Notes under the pieces: model-generated
Told to the model about the DNA's origin: nothing
Database searches by the model: none
The model's input: the letters and a program-made list of their open reading frames with translations, nothing else
Assembly (NCBI GenBank): GCA_965153355.1
Contig: OZ231127.1
Span: 56,172,001-56,236,000, forward strand
Direction: 5' to 3'
Source of the DNA: Flaccisagitta enflata
Taxonomy: Eukaryota; Chaetognatha; Sagittoidea; Aphragmophora
Length of the DNA: 64,000 bases
In this document: piece after piece, positions 48,530 to 60,815 of the stretch
How positions within the stretch are numbered: the first letter of the stretch is position 1
Layout of the letters: each line of letters starts with the position of its first letter
Translations under genes and position numbers: made by a program

Positions 48530-49330
48530 AGAAGCACTGATAGATAACGGGCCTTTGGGCCCCCAGGGGCCCTAGGGGCCCTACTATAGGGCTCTCAAAG
48601 GTTCTAAATGTATTAAAAATTGGAGGAAATGAGCAAATTGTTTTTTTCATGAGTTCTATACTTACCCATTAGACCTCAGCATCTAGTGTAGGGGAGGGAT
48701 GGAGGAGGGTAACTGGGGATTGGGACCTACAGGGGCCCCCTACAAGGACCCTTGGGGCTTTAAAGAAAAAGTCCGATGATAGTATAAACTGAGCAACTTT
48801 TTTTTCTGTTATGTTATACCCGAGAGTTATACTGATTCCTGTTTTATGGCCACCTAGATTAGAAAGAAGCACAAATAGATAGCGGACAATTGGGACCCCT
48901 AGGAGCCCCCTAAAAGGCTCCCAAGGGCTCATGATGGCTCAAAAAATGGTATGAAATGAGCATTTTTTCTCTTTTGTGGACCGCTAGGATTACAAAGAAT
49001 AATCAGCATGAACAGCTACGGTGAGGAAAAATGAATTAGACAATGGGGGATTCAGACCTCAAGGGGCCCCTTAGAGAACCCCCAATGCTTAAAAAATGGG
49101 TGCAATTGCGCAAAATGGCAAAAATTGAGTGGTATTCAATTCGTTCCATGGAACCCAAATGTTACACTGACTAATCAGCCATTGCAATCAAGTGTGGAGT
49201 ATTATGTACAGGTGAGCAATGAGAAATTCGGATCTATGGATATCTAAGTAGGTGATAAGCCCCTTCGGAACATGTCTAAAAATAAGCAACTTTCTTTTGT
49301 TTTGTAGCACTCACTCAGGAGTCTGGACAA
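48530..49330. repeat. Degenerate ~160-190-bp tandem repeat with GGGGCCC cores
   Basis: Four to five units each carry a GGGCCCC(C/T)AGGGGCCC-like palindromic core, a stretch like AAATGAGCAA, a T-run and a GTTATACTGA-like word. Confidence 0.6.
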
Positions 49331-49364
49331 CAGGTCATGGGAGTTCCTTAGGATCCCCTTAGTA

Positions 49365-49665
<301 letters not shown>

Positions 49666-49699
49666 AGTGAAATGACAAATCGCAATCAACCTCCTTTTT

Positions 49700-49853
49700 A
49701 GACAGGTGCTATGAGACTCTACTCCCAGCCATGTCAATGTCCCCTTTTTTCATTTTTTGGCGTTTATACATTCACCGCTCCTGCCCAAATGCTCCAAAGA
49801 CCTCTGTCACTGACCCTCCCACCCGACGGAGGTAGCCGTATATCCAGCCTTGT
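49700..49853 (-). mobile_element. HINE-like element, degenerate A type
   Basis: On + GCTATGAGACTCTACTCCC at the start, CCGCTCCTGCCCAAATGC, and the end GTATATCCAGCCTTGTT. Confidence 0.6.
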
Positions 49854-51238
49854 TTATGAATGAAGTGCAATTTTCTTTCACAGAAATGAAAAAAAACTTA
49901 TAAAGAACTTGGTCTTTGATTAAAAGAAATGGTTATTCACTATGTTCATACTTGAGATCGTGGAAAAATGAATTAGACTGTGAAAATTCATGTATCCTAC
50001 ACTTACTAACATACTCAACAAGTTTTTGGCACTTTTGGAATTTTTTAATTACATTCTACCTCACATGTCATGCCAGGCAGGAAAATCAGTGCATGTGTAA
50101 TTTGCATCCCATTGTTTACAGAGCAATATATATAGTCTCATGGCTCGAAAATTGTCGCAAATGACTAGTAGCAATGTTAACAACAGGAAATGAAAAGAAA
50201 AATTGATGTGACAAAATTATGCAAATTAGCGTTTGACCCCTCTAAAATGATTTGTATATTGCTGCGTTGTTGATTTTAGGTCGGTATTTTATCGCTCATA
50301 CAGATAGTTGTGTCTTAACACACAAAAATTTTGACGCTGATTCTAGTTGCAACTAAAAAAGTTGTTCGTAGGTCATCAAAATTATAATTTGAATAAATAA
50401 ACACTTGAAATGTGTTTATTAACGCTCTTTAATTGCATTGATCTGATCATGGATATAAAAATTACCAAAACATGTTGACACACCTAAATGTAGCAGACTC
50501 AGTAGCAGCGAAGCTAGTGCCATGAGAGCATAAGCAAGAGACCAAGGCGCCATATGCTACCCGGGAATACAAAAACACTTTCCAGGAGCGCCAACTGGAG
50601 CATCAATACTGCTACAAGTACGTAAAAGAGAATAGATCTTCAAGCAGCACCGGAAGCGCCTAAGGGTTATACACAGGCACACTTCCTGCATCATTGATAT
50701 GGTAGCACTTTGTATACACCTACTTTTAACCATTCCATTCTTTCATCGGTTTTTGCTCCGTCTTTCCGTAGTGACGGGTATCTTCGAGTAGCCGCCCTTG
50801 TTTAGTTTCTTGTTGCTTCCCTCTTAGTAGGGTAGAAAGAAGCCTCAGATCGAGGAGAAAGTGGCTGGAAAAAAAGTTGTCAGAAATTTTTTCATCGCAT
50901 TTCAGCAGTCAGAATCGATCAAAATGATCAAATTTCATTCTATTATCAATCAGAATGACTAAATAATGCATAATAGCTTGATCCTGAGCCTTTTTTTGCG
51001 ATTCAATTTACGTGAAATTATCAAGATTGGAGAAGTGACTAAAAAACCATCTCCTGAGTCTAAATAGAGGCCCATTCATCAATATACGCAGAACCATCGT
51101 GTCAATTGCTTGGTGCCGAGTTCAAATCTGTTTTCAGAAATTATTTTTTATGTGGCTAAGGATGGCTAGAGCTAAAACAGTCAGCTAGTATCTAGAGCAG
51201 AAAGAACTAAAAATAACACGATGGAATCGACACGTAGA
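49854..51238. other. Spacer DNA, nothing recognised
   Basis: AT-rich. The 82-codon + frame at 49916 has no recognised domain. BCCT-type exons were looked for on minus without success. Confidence 0.4.
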
Positions 51239-51249
51239 TTAGACGCAAA

Positions 51250-52045
51250 CGGACAGTAGACTCGCGATTCCGTCTGTAGACTCGCCATTCCCGAATGTAG
51301 ACTTGCGATTCCGCCTGTAGACTCGCGATTCTGTCTGTAGACTCTGCGATTCTGTCTGTAGACTACAGGGACATTCTGTCTGTAGACTCGCGATTCCGTC
51401 TGTAGACTCGCGATTCCGTCTGTAGACTCGCGATTCTGTCCGTAGACTCGTGATTCCGTCTGTAGACTTGCGATTCTGTCTGTAGACTCGCACTGGCGTC
51501 TGTAGACTCGCGATTCTGTCTGTAGACTCGCCATTCTGTCTGTAGATTCCCGATTCCGTCTGTAGACTAGCATTTCTGCCTGTAGACTCGCCATTCCGTC
51601 TGTAGACTCGCAAGTCCGTCTGTAGACTCGCGATTCGTCAGACTCGCGATTCCGTTTGTAGACTCGCCATTCCGTCTGCAGATTCGCCATTCCGTCTGTA
51701 GATTCGTCATTCCGTCTGTAGGCTCGCTATTTCTGTGCCTGTAGACCTGCCATTCCGCCTGTAGACTTCAAGTATTCCGTTCTCAGACTTCGCACCCGCC
51801 TGTAGACTCGCCATTCTGTCTGTAGACTTGCGTTCCATCTGTAGACTTGTGATTCCGTCTGTAGACTCGCGATTTCTTCGAGGCATATATTCCTGGGATT
51901 CCAGGTAAAGATTCTCATGGACATCTCCATCTGTAGACTCATGATTCTGTCTGTAGACTCGCGATTCCGTCTGTAGACTCGCGAGTCCGTCCGTAGACTC
52001 GCGATTCCGTCCGTAGACTCGCGATTCCGTCTGATGATTCACAAT
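51250..52045. repeat. 20-bp minisatellite (TGTAGACTCGCGATTCCGTC)
   Basis: About 38 units, interrupted at about 51880-51925. The unit is not a multiple of three, so the 169-, 124- and 111-residue minus frames cycle through three translations and are not genes. Confidence 0.95.
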
Positions 52046-52800
52046 TCCCTCTGACTCGCGATTTTGTCTGTTTACTGACTGTCTGTTAACTCCTGATTCC
52101 TTCTGTTAATTCCTGATTCTTTCTGTTAACTTATGATTCCGTCAGTTGACCCCCGATTCTGTCTGCTGTTTCTGTTTGCTTAATAACAATTTTGTCCGTT
52201 CAATCCCGATTTTGTTGCTTCAATCACATTTCTGTCAGTTCAATTGCGTATCGCACTTCTATCTGTTCAATCTCGATTCTGTCTATTGATTCTTTTCAAT
52301 CTTACATTCCCTGGCTCACTAACTCACTTTGAGCAAATCATCATCTATGTCGTTTTATCTCCTATAGCTGAGAGATTCATGATAAGAAAAGATTTGGCTA
52401 TGGAATTCTTTTCTAGATTCCTTTATAGAAATGATTTCTACCATCAGCATGGCGCCCACTGTTCACTGGCTTGTATATTTTTCAACCTGTGATTTTGAAT
52501 TAGATGTTTTTTCCATCATTTAATCCTCTCATTATTGATGTCATTTTCTAAATTTTACAAGCTTGCATCCTAGAGAGGAATAAATAAATGAATCAGTTCT
52601 CATAACAACAAGCCCGACCGGGCAACGATGCGTCTGGGCTGTGTCTCAGCGTGTATTGATCATGTGACTCCGAGTAAACCAAAAATCTTGTCACCAATCA
52701 GGGGCCAAAAACAACTTTTTAACGACATTGGAAGACCTTAGGATAGAAATGGAATTTGAGTAATAAGGCAGAGAGAGGGTGAGGTCGTGAGGGAGAGAGT
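52046..52800. other. Degenerate minisatellite edge and spacer DNA
   Basis: 52046-52300 has decaying units of the TTCTGTCTGTTAACTCC kind; the rest shows nothing recognisable. Confidence 0.4.
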
Positions 52801-52802
52801 GA

Positions 52803-52805
<3 letters not shown>

Positions 52806-52881
<76 letters not shown>
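52806..52881. repeat. (GA)n microsatellite
   Basis: GA tract 49 bp downstream (on minus) of the BCCT-type exon's donor. Confidence 0.95.
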
Positions 52882-52884
<3 letters not shown>

Positions 52885-52929
52885 CAGATAGATAGACAGA
52901 TTGACCGACAGCAGGAAAAATCCAATGAC

Positions 52930-53077
52930 CTTTTCGGTAAGAGATGATTCCGATGAGGCATCCAACCATGGAGTAGACGATCCATCCGTGTATTCCCCAA
53001 TGAAACAGCGCCAAGTTAATCGATTGTTGCGCCAACAGGTTGTCCGGAGCAAATTGATCGGCCCCATATCGGTTATG
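52930..53077 (-). CDS. BCCT-family transporter, one internal exon
   Basis: On minus, acceptor TTCACATCACAG precedes HNRYGADQFAPDNLLAQQSI, then NLALFHWGIHGWIVYSMVGC and LIGIISYRKG; donor G/GTCATT. F-H-W-G-x-H-x-W-x-x-Y followed by a hydrophobic segment and Y-R-K-G is the signature of the fourth membrane helix region of BCCT transporters, which carry betaine, carnitine or choline coupled to ions at the plasma membrane. The 148-nt exon begins in phase 0 and ends in phase 1. Neighbouring exons were not found in the window. It could be an isolated exon of a long gene or a pseudogene fragment; the frame is intact. Confidence 0.75.
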
Positions 53078-53149
53078 CTGTGATGTGAATCCTTAAAGTA
53101 AGCCCGCTGGAATATTTTAACCAAATACAATGCTCTGTCAGTATGCGTT

Positions 53150-54440
53150 CAATTATGCTGCTAGTGTGGGAATTTTCTTTAGCCAGGCTAGTCTGGCTCT
53201 GGTGAAAGACGGTTTGAGCCTTTTTAGGAGTGAATGCTGGGTGGTTAGAGGCTGGGTATGGGGATTTTCTTTAGCTGGGGCTAAGTCAGCTCATGGCCCG
53301 GACAGTTTGAGCCTTTTAGAATGGATGTTTTCACGTTGGTTAGAGGCTGGGTATGGGGAATTTTCTTTAGCTGGGCTGATCTGGCTCATAGTGAAGGCGG
53401 TTTGAGCCTTTTGGGGTGGATGCTGGGTGGTTAGAGGCTGGGTGTGGGAATTTTCTTTAGCTGGGCTGATCTGGCTCATAGTGAAGGCGGTTTGAGCCTT
53501 TTGGGGTGGATGCTGGGTGGTTAGAGGCTGGGTGTGGGAATTTTCTTTAGCTGGGCTGATCTGGCTCATAGTGAAGGCAGTTTGAGCCTTTTTTTGGGGT
53601 GAATGCTGGGTGGATGACTGGGTATGGGAATTTTCTTTAGCTGGGCTGATCTGGCTCATAGTGAAGCGGTTTGGAGGCCTTGGGAGTGGTTCTTTGGGTG
53701 GTTGAAGTGAGTATGGGAATTTTTTCTTTGGCTGGGCTGATCTGGCTCATAGTGAAGGCGGTTTGAGCCTTTTGGGGTGGATGCTGGGTGGTTAGAGGCT
53801 GGGTATGGGAATTTTCTTTAGCTAGGCTGATCTGGCTCATAGTGAAGGCAGTTTGGGCCTTTTGGGGGTGGATGCTGGGTGGTTAGGAGCTGGATGTAAT
53901 TTTTCTTTAGTGGGCAATCTGGCTCATGGTAAAGGCGGTTTGAGCCTTTTTGGGGTGAATCTGGAGTGGTTAGAGCTGGAGTATGGGAATTTTCTTTAGC
54001 TGGGCTGATCTGGCTCATAGTGAAGGCAGTTTGAGCCTTTTGGGGTGGATGGTGGTTAGAGGCTGGTGCTGGGTTTCTTTAGCTGGTGATCTGGCTCTGC
54101 ATAGTGAAGGCGGTTTGAGCCCTTTGGGGTGGATGCTGGGTGGTTAGAGGCTGGGTATGGGGATTTTCTTTAGCTGGCCCCAGTCTGGCTCATAGTGAAA
54201 GGCAGTTTCCTAAAGGCAGTTTCACCCAATTGGGGTGATAACTGGGTGGTTTGGGGCTGGGTATGGGAATTTTCTTTAACTGGGCTGATCTGGGTCATAG
54301 TGAGGGCAGTTTAGACATGGGTAAGATGCTGGGTGGTTGAGAGGCTGGGTATGCAGAATTTTCTTTAGCTGAGCTGATCTGGCTCATAGTGAAGGCAGTT
54401 TGAGCCTTTTGGGGTGGATGCTGGGTGGATTTAGAGGCAA
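53150..54440. repeat. 90-bp minisatellite
   Basis: About 14 units with period 90 in the best-preserved part (53399 to 53489 to 53579), sharing GGGAATTTTCTTTAGCTGGG, CTGATCTGGCTCATAGTGAA and GGATGCTGGGTGGTTAGAGG. Because 90 is divisible by three, the minus strand has repeated 30-residue blocks (MSQISPAKENSHTQPLTTQH then PPQKAQTAFT). Indels break the frame between blocks, so coding is unlikely. Confidence 0.92.
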
Positions 54441-55204
54441 TAACGTAATTCGACTTTTTTCCAATTATAATCATATTTATCATATCATTATATTTATTGT
54501 ATTTATCATATCATATTTGGATTTTGGAAAATTCGAGAACGACCTGCGACCTCAGCCTATGCCTAGTTCTAGTATATAGTTTCATATTAGATTTCCCCTT
54601 ATGTAATGTACAAAATTTTTATGTTCGTTCAAGTACGTTATGCGCATAAGATTTTGAGAGCTAAACCACAAAAAAGATGCAAAATTAAAAGACCATGAAA
54701 ATCATCGCCCATCGTAGCAAAATATGAGTATTCAGTAAATTGTTTGCGGGGTAGAAAAAAAAAGAACGTGGGTGGTGGGCAGAAAATTGCGTGGTACCAA
54801 GTGCGGTTTGCAGCCTGGCAAACGGAGGATATATCTATTGATTTCAAGTGGTGGAAAGGAAAATCCGTTGGAAATCCCTGGGATTTTCTTCATGCAGTGA
54901 ACAAGCCGCTCTAAATGGTGGGGGACAGCAAACTGAAAGTCGTAAAACCATATCCTTTATTATCTAATCACAATTGGAAAATATGACACCTAAGCCTAAA
55001 CTGAGAGGATGATTAATATTAGTCCACTGGAAATCGGTGATCAAACATCTCATCGAATCCAGGTTTTTTCAAACAAACATGAAATCAATGTAATAAAGCA
55101 ACAAATTAGGAGGCACGACAATTTGCTGCATCTCGTGACATTTACTTTAGATAACCAGCCAAAATGGCAAAATGGATCCGACCTCTAGAAGTAGAACTTT
55201 TCAA

Positions 55205-55382
55205 CCAAGTAATGCGGGGCTAGGCTATGATAATATCGTACAAACACACAAACGCAACAACATTTTACCTGATCATCACAGATCGACAGACGGACGGACG
55301 GACGAACGGACGGACAGACGGACGAACAGACGGACGGACAATGGCCAATGCCTCTTTCAAAGTCGTGAGTCCGCGACTAAAA
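55205..55382 (+). mobile_element. HINE-like C-type variant, right-arm copy
   Basis: AAGTAATGCGGGGCTAGGC at the 5' side, GACGGACGGAC units, and AGTCGTGAGTCCGCGACT with AAAAA at the 3' end. Confidence 0.7.
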
Positions 55383-55545
55383 ACAATTCTGAGATGAAGC
55401 AAAAAGAGTCCGAAGTGAGAAAAGATATTCGCGCGGCCTGGCCTTATTCTGTGCGGCCTACTGGTCAATGCGCGGTCAGTCTGTGGCAAAAGCCCGTTAT
55501 CTTTTCGCTCGCGGCTAGGAGAAAGAATGAAAGAGAGGGCAAAAG

Positions 55546-55604
<59 letters not shown>

Positions 55605-55698
55605 TGGAAGCTACTATCAGTAAATTAAACTGAAAAACATCATCATGTAAAAACCATCAAGGATGGACCCGACGTCAGATGGCGCTCCAAAAACGTTC

Positions 55699-55699
<1 letters not shown>

Positions 55700-55797
<98 letters not shown>
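55700..55797. repeat. (CT)n microsatellite, right arm
   Basis: CT tract; a GA tract lies at 55553-55600. Confidence 0.95.
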
Positions 55798-56232
55798 CAT
55801 GCATCACTTTTTAATCATTTGTTCGGCTTCAAATAGCATTGTGCTCCACTTTTACCATGTAACCCATATAAGATACCATAATCCTCTTTCTACAATCTAA
55901 CTACTGGCCGAGTTACTGACTCAAACGGGTGTCAATATGCAAATGGTCTTTTGATCTGATCATCAGAGTTTCTTATTTACGATCATCAGAGTTTTTGTTT
56001 TTTCCAATTCAGGTCCACTACCCTGAAGAAGTGGGGATACCACTACCCTGAAGAAGAGGGGATACCCTCGAAATATAGGGGTGATTTTACTAATGTTTCC
56101 AATTTTATTCATCTTCTGTTTTTTAGCGCAAGTAAAGATCATCAAGAATATATATACTTTCAGTATCTTGCCTAGTTTTGTTGAAAAAAAAAGGCACAAA
56201 TGATTTTAAACGATTTCTTTGATTCATTTTTT

Positions 56233-56427
56233 AGTCGCGTGCTACGCGACTCTACACCCCGCGTTGTCGGTCCATCAGTCCGTCTGTTGGTCCATAGGTC
56301 CGTCCATCGGTCACACTTTACTGTTTTTTGTTTTTAGCGGTCTTTGGCCTCACTGCCCAAATAATCAAGTGACCTCATATACGGCCCCTGCCCACGCAAC
56401 TGGGGTAGCCGTGTATCCGGCCTTGTT
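56233..56427 (-). mobile_element. HINE-like element, A type, right-arm copy
   Basis: Inverse of 40943-41148 with few differences, including loss of GCTCCTG before CCCAAAT. Confidence 0.85.
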
Positions 56428-56860
56428 TACTTCAATGAAAACAAATTCAACATTAAAATATCCAATATCCAAGTTTTTTATCCTTGTGATCAAAAGCACT
56501 GATGCAAAATAACCAGCACAGTAATAAGGAAAAAAAAAGGACTAAAAGACTAAAGGACTTAATGGGGATTTAAGAAAAACTGAAAGATGAATCAAATTAG
56601 AAAAAAAATAGTGTCTTTAAGTCAGTGTCCTCATACTCTAATCATTATAATGATCTAATCAAACGACATTTTGCACATTAACACACCCAACTGACTCACT
56701 ACCATTTCATCTTTTGTTTAAAACCTATAACCCAACCGTCCATCAAACTGTAAACTTGAAAAACTGAAACTCGGCTATGCCACCCCTATATGTCTGTCTC
56801 CTTTATGTGCTAACCGGCCGAAGTAACCGCCTGGAGAACCGATGTAGCCCACCAGTTTTT

Positions 56861-57043
56861 AGTCGCGTGCACGCGACTCTACAACCCGCTTTGTCCGTCG
56901 GTCGGTCGGTCAATGGTCAGTTACTCCGTTACTTTTTACGATTTTATTTCTTGACCCTACAGCTTTGCCTAAATGATAGTGACCTCAAATATGGCCCCTG
57001 CCCACCCGCACGCGACTTCGGTAGCCGTGTATCCGGCCTTGTT
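56861..57043 (-). mobile_element. HINE-like A-type element, first of a pair
   Basis: On + AGTCGCGTGCACGCGACT to ATCCGGCCTTGTT, following CCAGTTTTT. Absent from the left arm. Confidence 0.92.
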
Positions 57044-57049
57044 CTTTTT

Positions 57050-57247
57050 AGTCGCGTGCACGCGACTCTACACCCCGCTTTGTCCGTTGGTCGGTCAGTC
57101 GGTTGGTCGGTTGGTCCGTCACACTTTACTTTTTTTTATGTAATTCATGTTTGGACCTCACTGCTCCTGCCCAAATGGTCTATTGACCTTAAATATGGCC
57201 CCTGCCCACCCGCACGCGACTTCGGTAGCCGTGTATCCGGCCTTGTT
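57050..57247 (-). mobile_element. HINE-like A-type element, second of a pair
   Basis: On + AGTCGCGTGCACGCGACT to ATCCGGCCTTGTT. It is separated from the first by CTTTTT and followed by TTTCTC. The left arm has CCAGTTTTTCTTTTTTTTCT (inverted, 40491-40510), exactly the sum of the flanks, so neither copy made a target duplication. The GCACGCGACTTCGG word and hairpin match over 10 bases. Confidence 0.93.
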
Positions 57248-57810
57248 TTTCTCAAATGTTCCAAGCTCCGATCCATGTTACTGTGCCCAGAATGTCTTCA
57301 AGCGATAATAGCAAGGGTGAAGTAGAGGTTACATTGTTGGGCGTAGGAGAGGGGAATATACGCCCTAAGTTTATGACTGAACTAAGTGAATAAGGTAGTC
57401 AAATGGGTGAAAGCCTGTTCATCGCCGGAAATTTCATTTTTGAAGCAATCAACAAGGGGGGGGGGGATCCCAACGCGCTTTTGCCACAAGTAGCCTTACC
57501 CAATCGCATTATTGCATTCTGCCTGAACCTCCAGCTATCCGGCGTCCAATTAACCCCCTATTCTATTATTTCTCTGCCCTTCCCTTTCAAGTCATTCGTT
57601 CATCTTCCTATTTGCTTTTTCTTTCTTGCTTTTCCTTTCCTTCTTTCTTCACTTTTTTTTTCTCTTTTGCTTTCTCCCTTCTTTTATTCACTTCTTTCTG
57701 TCCAATCGCTCCTGAATTTCTTGTTTTCTATCCCTAAGCCCAACTTCATTTCTGATTCCTTCCTAAATCTCTTTTTTCCCTCCCCAAGTTTCCTCACCGT
57801 TATCCCCGCT

Positions 57811-57813
57811 TAC

Positions 57814-57896
<83 letters not shown>

Positions 57897-57933
57897 CTCT
57901 TTCTTTCTCTCTTTCTTTCTCTCTTTCTTTCTC

Positions 57934-58025
<92 letters not shown>

Positions 58026-58133
58026 TCATAACTTCCTCCCTTCCATTTCCTCACCGCGCCTATTTATTTCTACTTCCTTTCTTTCCTTTCGTTTTTTTCC
58101 TCCTTAATCTTCTCTGTATATCCAGTCTTTCTT

Positions 58134-58211
<78 letters not shown>

Positions 58212-58214
58212 TCA
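57811..58214. repeat. (CTTT)n tract with ~190-bp duplicated flank
   Basis: Two CTTT tracts, each followed by the same CATAACTTCCTCCCTTCC ... TATATCCAGTCTTTC segment. The left arm has a single copy (39780-39924). Confidence 0.9.
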
Positions 58215-58544
58215 TAACTTCCTCCCTTCCATTTCCTCACCGCGCCTATTTATTTCTACTTCATTTTTTTCCTTTCGTTTTTTTCCTCCTTAATCTTCTC
58301 TGTATATCCAGTCTTTCTTTTTCTCCTTCTTTTTCTTCTTTCCTTTTTTTGCCCGGGTTTTCCATTATGGATTCATCGTGTTCTCGGCATCGAACGAGAC
58401 TTGGCTGCGTTGAAAGTTGCGGCTGGGCGATGACGAGGGATCAGACATCCGATCCTTTTCCTCTGCGCGCGCTGCCGTGTCTCCGGCTTATAATGCTTTT
58501 CGGTGGCTACATGCTTGACTGAAGAAGAAAAGAATGCGGTTCGG

Positions 58545-58627
58545 TGACGTCTATCACGCGGCCAACTGCTGGAGTCAAGTGACTTGGGGTGTCACGTGAC
58601 TATTAAAGGGGGGAAACGGATGACGTA
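58545..58627. promoter_or_regulatory. CRE-like and E-box cluster, right arm
   Basis: TGACGTC at 58545, GTCACGTGAC at 58591-58600 and TGACGTA at 58621. Same spacing as in the left arm. Confidence 0.3.
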
Positions 58628-59021
58628 TTCAAATCGTGCCTGGGGAAAATTCCTTTCACCCCATTCTGACCTACAACCCCCCTCTTACCTCCCCCACAAG
58701 AAAGAAAAATCTCTCCACAAAAGAAGTATCCAAATTGTGTTTTATCCCTCTAATCATAGAATTTCTTATCGTTGGAAGCTTATGCCGTCAAGCGATTTAC
58801 ATGGTTTGTAAGATAGTTTTTAATTTTCATATGAAAGTTGAACAACATTACTACTTCACACTATATTAAGGACAAGAGCCTTTGGAGCTCTCCGTTTGTG
58901 ATCCCATCACTGTTTATTACAGATGCGCTGATTAGTGATTCATGATTACAAATGAACGATCGAGCTGTCGCTCTTTATCTCGTAGAACGGCAATACGGAG
59001 TAGTCGAGGTTATCAATGATG

Positions 59022-60815
59022 TCGGCCAGGATTCTCACTTGCAAAATTCTTAAAAAAAAAAAAAAAAAAATGGACCCATCCCAGATTTTTGCACAGGGGA
59101 CCTAAAAAGGCTGTAGAACAAGATTCTGATGTTCATTTTGACCTAACTTGAGCCAAAAAAAAAGAAACGGTTTTTATTGCAAAAAATGGCTATTTTTCCT
59201 AAAAAAATGGTATTAAATGAAATGTTTTTGACTTTTTTTTACAGAAACATAAAGTCCCAATAGTAATTGATATTTGAGTGACTCTAGAACAATTTTGAAT
59301 CGGTCTATGAGGTTCAAAAATAGCATTAAAATGCTCAAAAATGAAGAAATGACCTAAAAATAAAAAAATTGTCAAAACTTATGTTTTGGAACAGTTTCTT
59401 AGGGTAAAATATGCTGTCAGTATGAATTTCATTGATTTACTTAAAAAAACATGGCCGTGATAAGCGAAAACGCAAAACGGCAATATGCAAATGAGGTCGA
59501 AGTGTGGTTCTACATAGGTTCTACATAGGTTGATTTTATTGTTTTTCCATACCAAACAAACACTTTTCTGGAGAAATGCAAGTGTTTTCCCCCCTCTAAA
59601 GCCATTTTTTGCAAAAACCGCACTTTGATCTCATTTGCATATTGCGGTTTTGCGTTTTTCGCATATCACGGCCATGTTTTTTTAAGAAAATCGATGAAAT
59701 TCATACTGACAGCATATTTTTCCCTAAGAAACTGTTCCAAATCATCAGTTTTGACGATTTTTTAATTCTTAGGTCATTTCTTCATTTTTGAGCATTTTAA
59801 TGCTATTTTTGAACCTCATAGTAGGGAGACCGTAATTGGCCTTATGTTTTTTTTCTAAACACCAGCAATCTCTGCCTCTATTCCTCAATAACATAATAGC
59901 TGAGCATTGGGAGAACCGCGTGGCTGGTAGTAAGGTCATGAGGAAGCTGGCATGTTTTTTCTATTCTCCACTGTTTATTGATTGTCGAATTCACTCCAAT
60001 GCTATGATTCGCGATCCTTCTTAGGAGGTTTTTTACAATTCATTAGGTCCTCACTTTCTATGAGGCTGGTTATTCTCAAGCCTGAGTGTGGCCCAACTAA
60101 CATGACTACTAGCGCCACATTCAGGCTGAGCTGTGATTGGTGGTTGGGTCATGTCATGAACGCTCATTGGTTGGTGCATCATATGTTGCTAAGAGTCATA
60201 AATTTTACGTTACATAGGGAAAAATCGTGGCAACCAATGGCATAGCTTAGAATGTTTAAGCAGCTAATCGGGGAATTAGCATCAGTACAAGAAATTTACG
60301 TCAATGACTAAATTCTAAAATTTATCAACTTTTCCTCAAGAACAGCTGAAATGTTGTTACTTTTCCAAGAGGCAAGAAAACAGATGTTTTCAGATGAGGG
60401 ATAACTCGAGTTCGAATTTTCTCATGTAATGTGATTCATATCAAGCCCATTGAGTCCTGAGACTTCATAAAACCCTAGAAATCATGATAGTTCTGAATGA
60501 CCGACCCTCCCCACTCATAGACCTATTAAAAATTGTTCTACATTCACTCAATTATCAATTACTATTGGTACTTTATGTTTCTGCAAAAAAAAGGGCCAAA
60601 ATAATTCATTTAATGCCATTTTTTAGGAAAAATAACTGTTTTTTGCACTAAAACCTGTTTCTTTTTTTTTTTTTTGGCTCAAGTTAGGTCAAAATGAACA
60701 TCAGAATCTTGTTCTACAGCCTATTTAGGTCCCCTATGCAAAAATCTGGGATGGGTCCATTTTTTTTTTCATAACCCTTAAAATTGAGATTTTCTCCATC
60801 GAGATTCCTGGCCGA
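59022..60815. mobile_element. Foldback transposon in the right arm only
   Basis: Ends TCGGCCAGGATTCTC and (inverted) TCGGCCAGGAATCTC. Arms of about 480 bp: 59022-59310 pairs with 60530-60815, and 59310-59500 pairs with 59598-59821. The left arm has the empty site CAATGATGTTAGG (inverted, near 39035); the target duplication is 2-4 bases (TG to GATG, ambiguous). No transposase was seen. Confidence 0.85.
59822..60515. mobile_element. 694-bp insertion nested in the foldback arm
   Basis: Interrupts the right arm of the 59022 element between two copies of CATAG (59817-59821, 60516-60520). The intact left arm of that element reads straight through (GGTCTATGAGGTTC). Ends TAGGGAGACC and CTCCCCACT are weakly inverted. 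The two + frames inside (59836, 59982) have no recognised domain. Confidence 0.75.

Noticed and set aside
51181-51690. 169-residue repetitive minus ORF as a secreted repeat protein
   Set aside because: It is a 20-bp minisatellite read through three frames; no signal peptide and no conserved frame.
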